Shown one piece after another: positions 1-8,497 of a DNA stretch of 64,000 nucleotides. Numbering within the stretch: the first letter of the stretch is position 1; each line of letters starts with the position of its first letter. The translations under genes were made by a program, and so were the position numbers. This stretch comes from Sphingomonadaceae bacterium (GTDB lineage Bacteria > Pseudomonadota > Alphaproteobacteria > Sphingomonadales > Sphingomonadaceae). The stretch lies in contig JADLBY010000119.1 in NCBI GenBank assembly GCA_020847445.1, positions 1 through 64,000 of the forward strand, written 5' to 3'. The notes under the pieces are model-generated. The model saw only the letters and a program-made list of their open reading frames with translations. It did no database searches and had not been told where the DNA came from.

Positions 1-109
1 TCGCGATCCAGGCGAAAAGGATGCGGCCCAGCCCATGTTCCAGCGAGGCTATCGCCCAAATGCTCTTGCGGTTCAGCTGTTCGCCAAATGCCTGCATCGC
101 TTCTTTCAT
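1..109 (-). CDS. 5' end of an unidentified leftward gene (partial)
   Basis: Reading leftward from an ATG at 109, an open frame runs off the left edge after about 36 codons. It begins MKEAMQAFGEQLNRKSIWAI and continues with a hydrophobic stretch ending near LFAWIA. The product is not recognisable from this fragment. No strong Shine-Dalgarno precedes the ATG, so the start is tentative. It lies outside the leftmost tRNA-Glu-type repeat, so it is probably the chromosomal flank of the integrated elements. Confidence 0.35.
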   Translation of the reverse strand, partial: MKEAMQAFGEQLNRKSIWAIASLEHGLGRILFAWIA

Positions 110-216
110 GCTGCCAAGCTTTCCCGTTCAATGCCCCCAAGGGGCGGGTCGGTGCAAGGCTAAAGAAACAGGGTTAACGAAAAGTTCCGCTGCGCGACAA
201 AATCGGTGCGGGCCCG

Positions 217-340
217 TCAATAAGTTGTCGGAAGATGGTGACGCTTGCGGGAATCGAACCACGCGGAATCGGCTCGCCGATGCCGCCGCAAGGGCACACG
301 GGTTCGTCAATATGTCGTTGGAAGATGGTGACCCCTACGG
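217..340. repeat. tandem tRNA-Glu 3'-end-like remnants (att region)
   Basis: Two imperfect copies of a roughly 30-base unit lie 89 bases apart: gtcaataagttgtcggaaga then tggtgac, and gtcaatatgtcgttggaaga then tggtgac. The first copy (core from 237) reads tggtgacgcttgcgggaatc followed by gaacc. This resembles the 3' end and T-arm of the tRNA-Glu gene at 54719-54793, with mismatches. The second carries the exact 15-base core. The rest of 110-502 shows no gene, so the block looks like a scar of repeated integration at the tRNA 3' end. Confidence 0.6.
326..340. other. left attachment core of island 1
   Basis: tggtgacccctacgg is identical to the 3' end of tRNA-Glu at 54719-54733 and to 25558-25572. 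An integrase gene begins 163 bases to the right, the usual arrangement for a tRNA-targeting tyrosine integrase. Calling it attL is an inference from position and identity. Confidence 0.75.
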
Positions 341-452
341 TTGTATAACTTAAATCTCAAGCAGTTTCAGGGCGTCCCTAAGTCCCTTGTAAAATCAAGG
401 ATTTCACTTGTATAGTGTTCGCGGTCGGTCGCCCCGATTTGCCTGAATTCCC

Positions 453-478
453 ATCAAAGTGTGGGAACGAATGTGGGA
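453..478. repeat. left copy of terminal direct repeat (possible integrase arm site)
   Basis: Contains two tgtggga units about 13 bases apart (tgtgggaacgaatgtggga). It matches 25475-25500 at 24 of 26 positions. Both copies sit within about 115 bases of an attachment core, one at each end of island 1. Confidence 0.55.
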
Positions 479-502
479 ACGCATTAGGCAGGAATCGAAC
501 CG

Positions 503-1669
503 ATGGCGCTGACAATATTGAAAGTGAAGAACGCGAAGCCGGGTCGCCATTGCGATGGCCGGGGGCTTTGCTTGGTGGTCAAGGATAGCGGGGCGCGGAC
601 TTGGGTGCTGCGGATGCAGCAATCTGGCAAGCGACGCGACTATGGCTTGGGTTCGGCAACCGAGGTTTCGCTTGCCGATGCGCGCAATGCGGCTGCGGCC
701 TTGCGGCGGCAGGTGCGTGAGGGTTGCGATCCTGTTGCCGAACGGCGGATGGCGCGCAAAGTCATCCCGAGCTTCGAGGCGGTGGCGCGCGAATGCTACG
801 ACTCTTTGAAAGCAGGTTGGAAGAACCGGCGGCAGACCAGTTGGATTTCCAGCTTCGAGAACCATGTCTTCCCGATCATTGGGGCGCGCGCCGTGAATGC
901 CGTGGACAGCGTTGCGGTCGTTGAGGTGCTTACGCCCATCTGGCTTGAAGTTCCTGACACTGCGCGGCGCATCCTACAGCGCATCGGCGCTGTGCTGGAC
1001 TTCGCACATATCAAGGGGTGGCTGCCGGATGAGGTTTCGTTGCGTTCCGTGCGCAAAGGGCTTCCCCGACAGCTTGAGAAGGCGGGGCATCTTGCCGCCA
1101 TGCCTTATTCGGAGGTTCCGGCGCTCGTGGCGAAGCTGGCAGCCGCAGCGCCGACCACGGGCCGCGATGCACTGCGCTTCACCATCTACAACGCCGTCCG
1201 CTCGAACGAGACGCGTTTTGCGGTCTGGACGGAGTTCGATTTGGATAAAGGCGTCTGGACCATCCCCGGCGAGCGCATGAAGGCGCGCGAGACCCATATC
1301 GTGCCGCTGTCAGCGCCCGCAGTCGCCTTGCTGCGAGGGCGCTGGCATGCGCGCACGAGCGACACCGGATTGGTATTCAGCAACAATGGCGAAACACCGA
1401 TCAGCGATATGACGATGACCAAGCTATTGCGCGACGACGGCATCGCGGGCGTTACCGTCCACGGCTTCCGCTCCGCCTTCACCGATTGGGCGGCGGAGAT
1501 GACCGACTTTCCCAAGGAGGTCGCCGATAAGGCGCTGGCGCATAAGCTGCCCAACAAAGTTGAAGCAGCCTACCGACGGACGGACTTTTTCGAGAAACGG
1601 CGCAAGTTGATGGCGCTATGGGCGCTGTATCTGGACGACACCGCTATTCCGCTACCCGCTGCCGCTTGA
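503..1669 (+). CDS. tyrosine-type site-specific integrase of island 1
   Basis: 388 aa, full length for a P4-like island integrase. Residues about 1-85 match the N-terminal arm-DNA-binding domain (DUF4102 type, with CDGRGLCLVVKDSGARTWVL). A core-binding segment follows and then the catalytic domain. Likely catalytic residues are R233 (NAVRSNETR), H320 and R323 (HGFR), H347 and the nucleophile Y357 (AAYRR). It would recombine the element with the tRNA-Glu 3' end. It starts 163 bases from the left core and reads inward, and it converges on the small regulator genes at 1644-2026. It belongs to the same broad family as the integrase at 53322-54554 but is clearly a different protein. Confidence 0.93.
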   Translation: MALTILKVKNAKPGRHCDGRGLCLVVKDSGARTWVLRMQQSGKRRDYGLGSATEVSLADARNAAAALRRQVREGCDPVAERRMARKVIPSFEAVARECYDSLKAGWKNRRQTSWISSFENHVFPIIGARAVNAVDSVAVVEVLTPIWLEVPDTARRILQRIGAVLDFAHIKGWLPDEVSLRSVRKGLPRQLEKAGHLAAMPYSEVPALVAKLAAAAPTTGRDALRFTIYNAVRSNETRFAVWTEFDLDKGVWTIPGERMKARETHIVPLSAPAVALLRGRWHARTSDTGLVFSNNGETPISDMTMTKLLRDDGIAGVTVHGFRSAFTDWAAEMTDFPKEVADKALAHKLPNKVEAAYRRTDFFEKRRKLMALWALYLDDTAIPLPAAA

Positions 1670-1823
1670 TGAGCTCGCGCAAGCTGGCGGTGGTGACGCG
1701 CGTCGATTTTCCGAGCTTCACTGTCTCGACCTCGTTGGCCGCAATCAACTCATAGAGCTTGGTGCGGCCAACGCCGATCATGCGGGCGGCGTCGTTGATC
1801 CTGACGCAGATCGGCTCGCTCAC
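1644..1823 (-). CDS. excisionase-family helix-turn-helix protein
   Basis: 59 aa from a GTG at 1823 (VSEPICVRINDAARMIGVGR). The frame stays open further upstream, but that part lies over the neighbouring alpA-like gene. The sequence INDAARMIGVGRTKLYELI followed by KLGKSTRV is the winged HTH_17/excisionase pattern. The GTG overlaps the TGA of the upstream regulator by 4 bases, so the two are translationally coupled. The gene's 3' end overlaps the end of the convergent integrase gene by 26 bases. Likely role: DNA bending for excision, or regulation of int. Confidence 0.75.
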   Translation of the reverse strand: MSEPICVRINDAARMIGVGRTKLYELIAANEVETVKLGKSTRVTTASLRELIKRQRVAE

Positions 1824-2026
1824 AGCCTTGCACTTTCGTTGCGATAGCCGACCGGATCGTCGATCCAGCAATTGATGGCCGATTCCCGCCAGCCCGCGCC
1901 GTGGATGCTGATCCGCACCTGACACGGGAAAGTGCCTTCCTTGATCTTGCGATACATCGTCGAGCGGGAGAGGCCGGTTCGGGCCAGAACGGTCTTGAGG
2001 CGGATAATCTTTTCGGAGTTTGACAT
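1820..2026 (-). CDS. AlpA-family transcriptional regulator
   Basis: 68 aa from the ATG at 2026 (MSNSEKIIRLKTVLARTGLS); an ATG at 2041 is an alternative. LARTGLSRSTMYRKIKEGTFP is the AlpA helix-turn-helix signature and GWRESAINCWIDD is the usual C-terminal half. AlpA proteins typically regulate integrase or excisionase genes of P4-like islands. A close relative lies at the other end of island 2 (53106-53309), with near-identical helix-turn-helix residues. This gene has a second small HTH gene fused by a 4-base overlap and the other does not. Confidence 0.85.
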   Translation of the reverse strand: MSNSEKIIRLKTVLARTGLSRSTMYRKIKEGTFPCQVRISIHGAGWRESAINCWIDDPVGYRNESARL

Positions 2027-2059
2027 GGGACGCTCTTTCATTCGGTGACAGTCATTGGC

Positions 2060-2920
2060 TCCCCATGAGATGAAGATTGGCCGAAGCAATTGACCGCGCA
2101 AGGGCGTTTCCGACGAATGCAAGCGCAGGCGCGCAAAGAGTTGCATCGCGCAATGACGGCTTGCGGACGGCTAGAGACGGCAGCGGCGGGCATTGGAGGG
2201 ACAAGGTTGGGCAAGGCGCGGCGGAAAGAATTTCGACTGTCGGAAGCGGATTCCCAAGGCTGATCGCATCCGCCGATGCTTTCGACGCAAATTTGCGCCG
2301 GGTGTGGCCGGATTTAACGTCTGAGTCGGCGGTTTCTGCGATGCGACCGCCACATGCCGATTCGCTTGTAATTCGCGCGCGACCTCTAGCTCCGTGACAG
2401 ATCAAAGTAGCGACACCTGTTGCGCTGCCCTTTGGGCGACCCGCTCTATCCGCTGGCGCGGACCGGGCCGGTAGTCCCGGCCCACTCGGGTTGCGATCGG
2501 GAGCAGGGATAGTGAGCGGGAAGGTTCAAGGACGCGCTCTGTCCCGCGCCTTTGGCGCTCCTGAGGGCGCGGCATTTTTGCGCTGACCCGCTGGCACTCT
2601 TGCCTCTCTCCTTGCCGGATGGGCGCTGGCGCACAGGCCCGCGCGCACACCATCCGGCGGCGTCGCGCCGCCCACAAGGGTGCCGTTCCTGCGCCGCGTT
2701 GCGGCTGGGGGGAGGCTAACCGCCTCCGTTTTCCCGATTTGAGGGAATGCCAAGGGCTTTGCCCTCTCGTTCCCAAACCGGAATAGACGCCCCCGTGTGG
2801 CGGTCGCTGCGCGCCCGCTGCCCCGCCAGGGCGTCGATTCCCGTTTTCCCTCCCCCTCCCGTCCTCGCCGGAAGGCAGAGCCGGATGTCGCTGGCAAGCG
2901 GCTTTCAGCTGGAAGGAAGG
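2060..2920. other. gene-poor, dyad-rich stretch
   Basis: No open frame here looks like a protein: the frames are arginine/proline-rich shadows without a good ribosome site. The right half is rich in short GC inverted repeats, for example gggccggtagtcccggccc near 2468 and ggcggcgtcgcgccgcc near 2658. It may hold decayed genes or structured regulatory DNA. I see no decisive feature. Confidence 0.4.
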
Positions 2921-2924
2921 GACA

Positions 2925-3113
2925 ATGACCGATTTGCTTTTGATGTATCGGGCTTGCTGGGCGGAGTGCCGGGACGACTATCTGCGTCAGGTCGCGCATG
3001 AGAATGGCTTGCCCATCGAGTGCGTCCGCACGATTGCCGCACACCTTGGCGAACGTGAGGATTTTGGGGCGCTAGTTCTGATTTGCGAGACGCATCGGAG
3101 CCGGTCGTACTGA
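2925..3113 (+). CDS. small hypothetical protein
   Basis: 62 aa, MTDLLLMYRACWAECRDDYL onward, with two Cys in the first half and no signal peptide or membrane segment. A strong ribosome site (ggaaggaaggg) ends 3 bases before the ATG, which is the main support. It stops 10 bases short of the convergent cation-efflux gene. The function is not recognisable. As the only credible gene in the 2027-3120 gap it may be a small regulator or an orphan. Confidence 0.6.
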   Translation: MTDLLLMYRACWAECRDDYLRQVAHENGLPIECVRTIAAHLGEREDFGALVLICETHRSRSY

Positions 3114-3123
3114 CTGCCATCAA

Positions 3124-4044
3124 TCAGGCGTGCAAACTCTCCGCATCGCCGCACGGCTCGCTTTCGGTCTGGATCGTCGCATGGTGGATAGCGAAGCGGG
3201 CTTCGAGCATTTCGGTTAGTGCCTTGCGGACGGCCTCGGCGTCGCGACCTTCGGCCACCGCGACATGCGCGGTCAGGCTGGCATCGTCGCCCGCGACCGA
3301 CCATAGATGGAGGTCGTGAACGCCGGTTACGCCCGCCACTTCGCCCATCGCGCCGCGGATCGCCTTCAAGTCGAAGCCGCGCGGCACGCCTTGGAGCAAA
3401 ATATGGGTGGTATCGCTCAAAAGCTTCCATGTGCGCGGCAGCACCCACAGGCCAATGGCGATGGCGACCACCGGGTCGATCCAGTCGAGTTTGGTGAAAT
3501 AGATCGCGATGGCAGCCGCAATCACGCCCAGCGAGCCGAGCATGTCGGCCCAAACTTCGAGATAGGCCCCTTTGACGTTGAGGCTGTCTTCCTTGCCGCC
3601 AGCAAGGATGCGCATCGAGATCAGATTCACGATCAAGCCGACGCTGGCGACGATCAGCATCCCCACCGACTCAACCGGCCTCGGTTCGAAGAACCTGCCA
3701 ATGCCCTCGATCAGCACATAACCCGCGACCACGAACAGCAGGATGGCGTTGAACGCAGCGGCAAGGATTTCAAAGCGGCGGTAGCCAAAGGTGCGCTGGT
3801 CGTCGGGCGGGCGCTGGCCGATTTTGACTGCTGCCAACGCAATCGCGAGCGCGGCGCTGTCGGTGAACATGTGCGCGGCGTCGGACAGCAGCGCGAGGCT
3901 GCCGAACACGAACGCGCCGACCAGTTCCGCGACGAGAAACGTCGTGGTCAGCCCAAGCGCGATGGCAAGCCGCTTTGTGCTGGCCCCCGCGCCGTGGTTA
4001 TGCCCGGCGTGACCACCGCCACCATGATCGTGTTCTGCGCCCAT
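3124..4044 (-). CDS. czcD: CDF-family cation efflux transporter (CzcD-like)
   Basis: 306 aa. A His-rich N-terminus (HDHGGGGHAGHNHG) precedes six membrane spans. The metal-site motifs are D55-H58-D62 (SDAAHMFTD) in TM2 and E163/D167 (YLEVWADML) in TM5, as in the CzcD/ZitB branch. A cytoplasmic C-terminal domain of about 85 residues ends the protein. It would export Zn, Co or Cd from cytoplasm to periplasm in exchange for protons, feeding the CzcCBA efflux pump. It is the last gene of the leftward czc operon, 13 bases after czcA. Substrate preference cannot be read from sequence alone. Confidence 0.93.
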   Translation of the reverse strand: MGAEHDHGGGGHAGHNHGAGASTKRLAIALGLTTTFLVAELVGAFVFGSLALLSDAAHMFTDSAALAIALAAVKIGQRPPDDQRTFGYRRFEILAAAFNAILLFVVAGYVLIEGIGRFFEPRPVESVGMLIVASVGLIVNLISMRILAGGKEDSLNVKGAYLEVWADMLGSLGVIAAAIAIYFTKLDWIDPVVAIAIGLWVLPRTWKLLSDTTHILLQGVPRGFDLKAIRGAMGEVAGVTGVHDLHLWSVAGDDASLTAHVAVAEGRDAEAVRKALTEMLEARFAIHHATIQTESEPCGDAESLHA

Positions 4045-4057
4045 CGTTCAATCCTTC

Positions 4058-7000
4058 CTATGCCGGTAGTTCACCGCCGAACTTGTCAACGTCATCATAT
4101 TCGCCTGTCTCGTGGTGCTTGTGCTGGCCCTTGAGCAGCAATTGGCTGATCGCGGGCAGCACGAAGAGGGTCAGGATCGTCGAGGTAATCAGCCCGCCGA
4201 TGACGACGATGGCGAGCGGCTTTTGCACTTCCGCGCCTTGCCCGGTGGCGAGCGCCATCGGGACGAAGCCGATGGCCGGGACGATGCCGGTCATCAGCAC
4301 GGCGCGGAAGCGTTCGAGCGACCCTTCGACAATGGACTGCGCGACCGATAGCCCGGCCTCGATCCGCTGGTTGATCGCGGTCATTACGACGAGGCCGTTC
4401 AATACGCCGACGCCCGCCAGCACGATGAAGCCGACCGCTGCCGATACCGAGAAGGGCAGTCCCCACAGCGCGAGCGCGAATACGCCTCCCGCGAGGCCCA
4501 AGGGGATTGCCGAATAAACCGCAATCGCCGGACGGAACCCGCGCAAGGCAACGAACAAGATGCCGAAAATCGCCGCGAAGACGATAGGGATGACCAGCGA
4601 CAGCCGCCGCGATGCAGCTTGCAGATTCTCGAACTGCCCGCCCCATTCGATTGCGCTTCCTGGCGGCAGTTGCACTTGGGCTGCGACCTTGCTTTGCGCT
4701 TCGGCGATGAAGCTTCCCAGATCGTTGCCGCGCACATTGGCCTGGACAACGACGCGGCGCTGGCCGTTGTCGCGGCTGACCTGATTGAGCCCTTCGGAAA
4801 AGCCGAAGCTCGCGACCGCACCCAACGGTATCGACGTGCCTTCCTGCGGCAGCATGACCGGTAGCGCACCCACCGCGTCCAGATCGTCGCGGCCCGCATT
4901 GGGCAGGCGCACGACGATATCGAACCGCCGGTCGCCCTCGAAGACGATCCCGGCCTCGCGCCCGCCCAATGCAGCCGCCACGGTATCGGTCACATCTTCG
5001 AGCGTCAGGCCGTAGCGGGCGATGGCATCGCGGTCGAACTTCACGTCGAGCTGCGGAAAGCCCTCGGTCTGTTCGACCTTGACGTCGGCAGCGCCCGGCA
5101 CCGTGTTGAGGACGGCGGCGACCTTTGCGCCTGTCGCGCTCATGGCGTCGAGATCGTCGCCATAGAGTTTGATAGCGATGTCGCCGCGCACCCCGGCGAT
5201 CAGCTCGTTGAATCGTAGCTCGATAGGCTGGCTGATTTCAAAGGCGCTGCCGACCATCGGCTTCAACTTGGCTTCGAGCCGTTCGATCACCTCATCCTTG
5301 GTATCGACCCCAGCAGGCCATTCGTCCTTAGGCTTCAATATGACGAACGAGTCCGAGATGTTGGCGGGCATCGGATCGGTGCCGACCTCCGCCGTCCCGG
5401 TCTTCGAGAACATATAAGCGACTTCAGGGAGCGACGTCGCCGCCTTCTCGATTTGCCGCTGGAGCGTCAGCGACTGGTTGAGCGAAGTCGAAGGGATGCG
5501 GATGCCTTGCAGCGCGATGTCGCCTTCGTCGAGCTGCGGGATGAACTCGCGGCCCAGCATCAGGAAGACGAGGCCCGCCAGCACGAATGCGCCAACGCCC
5601 GCGCCGATCCACGGCCAGGGCCGCGCGACCGCCTTGTCGAGCAGCGGCACATAGCGTTGCTTGGCGTAGGCGACGGCCTTCACTTCCTTCTCAGCCACCT
5701 CGCCGCGAATGAGCAGCGCGACCATCGCGGGAACAAAGGTCAGAGACAGGACGAAAGCCCCCGCCAGCGCGAGCATGACGGTGATCGCCATCGGTGAGAA
5801 CATCTTACCCTCTACGCCGGTGAAGGTGAGCAAGGGCGCGAAGACAAGGAAGATGATCGCCTGGCCATAAATGGTCGGGCGCACCATTTCGCGCGAGGCT
5901 TCGAAGACCTCGTGCAGCCGCTCGGTCAGGCTGAGCAAACGGCCTTCATGATGCTGGCGTTCGGCCAATCTTCGTAGGCAATTCTCGATGATGATGATCG
6001 AGCCATCGACGATCAGCCCGAAATCGAGCGCGCCAAGGCTCATCAGATTGCCCGACGTGCCGGTGGCGTTCATGCCCATCGCCATCATCAGGAAAGATAG
6101 CGGGATGACCAGCGTGGCAATGATCGCGGCGCGGATATTGCCGAGCAGCCAGAACAGCACCGCGATGACCAGCAACGCGCCTTCGAGTAGGTTCTTTTCG
6201 ACCGTCCAGATCGTCGCGTTGACCAGCTTCGAGCGGTCGAGGACGGTCTTGACCTTGATCCCCGGCGGCATCGACTTGGCGACTTCGCCCAAGCGCGCGG
6301 CAACCGCATCGGCAACGATCCGGCTGTTGCCGCCTGCGATCATCAAGGCGGTGCCGACGACCACCTCATTGCCGTTTTCCGAAGCCGCGCCGGTGCGCAG
6401 ATCGCCGCCGATACGGACATTCGCCACATCGCGCACCGCCACCGCCACGCCGCCGCGCGTGGCGACGGTGGCGCGCCCGATTTCATCGAGCGTGCGGATG
6501 CGGCCATCGGCCTTGACCAGAAACGCCTCGCCGCCGCGTTCGACGAAATTCGCGCCGACCGAGATATTGGCCTTTTCCAGCGCCTCGGCGAGTTCCGAGA
6601 AGGAGATATGGTAGGTTGCGAGCTTCGCCGGATCGGGTTCGACCACGAACTGTTTTTCATAGCCGCCGATGCTGTCGATTCCAGCTACGCCCGCGACGGT
6701 TTTGAGCTGTGGCCGGATCACCCAATCCTGCACCGTGCGCAGGTATGCGAGCTTCGAGACCTCGTCAGTGAGCATCTTGCCGTCGGTGGAGAGATAGCTG
6801 CCATCGGGCTGGAAGCCAGGTTTGCCCGCGATCTTCGGATTGGCCTTGGTTCCCGCAGGCTCATACTCGACGACATACATCAGCACTTCGCCAAGCCCTG
6901 TGGTCACCGGCCCCATTTGCGGCTCGATGCCGTCGGGCAGGCTTTCCTTGGCCTGGGTCAAGCGTTCGGCAACCTGCTGGCGCGCGAAATAAAGGTCGGT

Positions 7001-7300
7001 GCTTTCCTCGAACACGACCGTGACCTGGCTGAAACCGTTGCGCGAGATCGAGCGCGAGCTCTCAAGGCCGGGGATGCCCGCCATCGCGGTTTCGACCGGA
7101 AAGGTAACTAGCCGCTCCATATCGAGCGGCCCCAAAGCGGGCGCGACGGTGTTGATCTGTACCTGCTTGTTGGTGATGTCGGGAACGGCGTCGATCGGCA
7201 ACTTCAAAAGCTGCGCTGCACCGAAGGCCGCGACGATGAGCGTGGCGATGACCACACCCCAGCGGAAGCGGATCGCCGCATCGAGAAGTTTTTCGATCAT
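4058..7300 (-). CDS. czcA: HME-type RND heavy-metal efflux pump (CzcA-like)
   Basis: 1080 aa inner-membrane RND transporter of normal length. It has a TM1 segment at residues 15-35, a first large periplasmic loop, TM2-6, a second loop and TM8-12. The TM4 proton-relay motif DFGLIVDGSIIIIEN at 426-440 (D426, D432, E439) is the HME1 signature associated with Zn/Co/Cd pumps rather than the Cu/Ag CusA type. It begins 1 base after the czcB stop and forms the CzcCBA tripartite complex with the two preceding genes. The family assignment is firm; the exact metal range is inferred. Confidence 0.95.
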   Translation of the reverse strand: MIEKLLDAAIRFRWGVVIATLIVAAFGAAQLLKLPIDAVPDITNKQVQINTVAPALGPLDMERLVTFPVETAMAGIPGLESSRSISRNGFSQVTVVFEESTDLYFARQQVAERLTQAKESLPDGIEPQMGPVTTGLGEVLMYVVEYEPAGTKANPKIAGKPGFQPDGSYLSTDGKMLTDEVSKLAYLRTVQDWVIRPQLKTVAGVAGIDSIGGYEKQFVVEPDPAKLATYHISFSELAEALEKANISVGANFVERGGEAFLVKADGRIRTLDEIGRATVATRGGVAVAVRDVANVRIGGDLRTGAASENGNEVVVGTALMIAGGNSRIVADAVAARLGEVAKSMPPGIKVKTVLDRSKLVNATIWTVEKNLLEGALLVIAVLFWLLGNIRAAIIATLVIPLSFLMMAMGMNATGTSGNLMSLGALDFGLIVDGSIIIIENCLRRLAERQHHEGRLLSLTERLHEVFEASREMVRPTIYGQAIIFLVFAPLLTFTGVEGKMFSPMAITVMLALAGAFVLSLTFVPAMVALLIRGEVAEKEVKAVAYAKQRYVPLLDKAVARPWPWIGAGVGAFVLAGLVFLMLGREFIPQLDEGDIALQGIRIPSTSLNQSLTLQRQIEKAATSLPEVAYMFSKTGTAEVGTDPMPANISDSFVILKPKDEWPAGVDTKDEVIERLEAKLKPMVGSAFEISQPIELRFNELIAGVRGDIAIKLYGDDLDAMSATGAKVAAVLNTVPGAADVKVEQTEGFPQLDVKFDRDAIARYGLTLEDVTDTVAAALGGREAGIVFEGDRRFDIVVRLPNAGRDDLDAVGALPVMLPQEGTSIPLGAVASFGFSEGLNQVSRDNGQRRVVVQANVRGNDLGSFIAEAQSKVAAQVQLPPGSAIEWGGQFENLQAASRRLSLVIPIVFAAIFGILFVALRGFRPAIAVYSAIPLGLAGGVFALALWGLPFSVSAAVGFIVLAGVGVLNGLVVMTAINQRIEAGLSVAQSIVEGSLERFRAVLMTGIVPAIGFVPMALATGQGAEVQKPLAIVVIGGLITSTILTLFVLPAISQLLLKGQHKHHETGEYDDVDKFGGELPA

Positions 7301-7301
7301 C

Positions 7302-8486
7302 TCAATGCTCCGCCTCGCCCTTGCCGAGTTCGGCTTTGAGCAGGAACGCGCCCTTGGTCGCGATCACGGCGCCGGGCTTCAGCCCGTCGACAATCTCAAC
7401 GCGTCCGGCGCTGCGCTGGCCGACCGCGACGTTGGTCGCTTGAAAGCCCTTGGCGGTTTTCACGAACACCACGTCTTTGCCCTCGACCGACTGCACTGCC
7501 TCTTCGGGAATGCCAATGCTCGAACTGGCTGCCGCATTGCCCGGCATGATCCTCACGCGCAGCCCTTGGCCCGGTATGAGCTGGCCGGAGCCGTCCGGGA
7601 CAAGCACAATGGTCGCCGTCTTGCTTTCCGGGTCAAGGCTGGGGGTCGCTGCACGCACCGTCGCCGTGACGGTTTCGCCGCCGAGCAGCTCGATGACCGC
7701 GCGGTCGCCCGGCTGCACGCGCTGCGCATCGGCGGGAAGCACCAGGGCATTGATCTGGATCTTGCGCGGGTCGGCGACGCGGAACAATTCAGCGCCTGCA
7801 GACACATAGCTGCCGAGTGTGGCATCGGCCTTGGTGATTTTGCCCGAAATCAGGCTGGTCACCGCAAGATACCGGCCATCGCCGGTAATCTTGGCAGCGC
7901 CCGCCGCCGATTGGGTGCGCCGTGCCTCTGCTTCGGCCTCGGCCAGCACTGCTTGTGCTGCCTCGAAATCCTGCCGCGCCGTCACCTTTGCCTCATAAAG
8001 TTTTTTCTCGCGCGCATATGCGGAGCGCGCTGCAATCAGCCTTGCCGAAGCGGAGCTGCGTTCGGCTGCGATTGCCGACGCATCGCGGCTCTCCAGATAG
8101 GCGATGGTCTCGCCCGCGCGCACATTGTCGCCCAGACGCTTGACGACCCTGGTCAGCGCGCCATCGGCACGGGCAGTCAGCACCGCCTCTCCATCCGGTG
8201 CGGCAGCGACTACGCCCTGCGCGATGATTTCGGCACCAAGGCCACCCGCCTGCGTAGCTTCGGTCACAATCCCCGCCGCCTTTGCGCGGGCATCGTCCAT
8301 CTCGACGAGGCCTTCGACATGCCCTTCCTCTTTGCCTTCTTCGCCATGCTCGCCTTCTTCGGCAGGCGCGGTGGCGGCAGACGGGGCGAACACGGTGCGG
8401 CCCAGCATCACGCCGCCCCCGCCTAGCACGAGCGCGGCAATGGCGGCCCCTGCGATCAGTTTGTTTCTGTTGGTTTCGGTTTCCAT
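7302..8486 (-). CDS. czcB: RND periplasmic adaptor (CzcB-like membrane fusion protein)
   Basis: 394 aa from the ATG at 8486, which has GAAGGA about 8 bases upstream. An in-frame GTG at 8501 overlaps the czcC stop by 4 bases and is the alternative start. The N-terminal segment (LIAGAAIAALVLGGGGVMLG) is a signal anchor. An acidic/His stretch (EEGEHGEEGKEEGH), lipoyl/barrel-sandwich halves around a coiled-coil hairpin rich in Ala/Glu, and a beta-barrel domain follow. It ends AELGKGEAEH. It bridges CzcA and CzcC in the periplasm. Confidence 0.92.
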   Translation of the reverse strand: METETNRNKLIAGAAIAALVLGGGGVMLGRTVFAPSAATAPAEEGEHGEEGKEEGHVEGLVEMDDARAKAAGIVTEATQAGGLGAEIIAQGVVAAAPDGEAVLTARADGALTRVVKRLGDNVRAGETIAYLESRDASAIAAERSSASARLIAARSAYAREKKLYEAKVTARQDFEAAQAVLAEAEAEARRTQSAAGAAKITGDGRYLAVTSLISGKITKADATLGSYVSAGAELFRVADPRKIQINALVLPADAQRVQPGDRAVIELLGGETVTATVRAATPSLDPESKTATIVLVPDGSGQLIPGQGLRVRIMPGNAAASSSIGIPEEAVQSVEGKDVVFVKTAKGFQATNVAVGQRSAGRVEIVDGLKPGAVIATKGAFLLKAELGKGEAEH

Positions 8487-8497
8487 GAGACGGTCCT

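Noticed and set aside
237..262. A possible second tRNA gene from the gggaatcgaacc T-arm-like sequence
   Set aside because: Only the T-arm and 3' end resemble tRNA-Glu. No anticodon arm or 5' acceptor half follows, so it is treated as an att remnant.
485..502. gaatcgaacc just before the island 1 integrase start as another att site
   Set aside because: Ten bases matching a T-loop are too short and lack the tggtgacc core; possibly coincidental or a decayed copy.
2402..2776. 124-codon leftward frame in the gene-poor region
   Set aside because: Arg/Ala/Pro-rich composition, no ribosome site and no recognisable domain.
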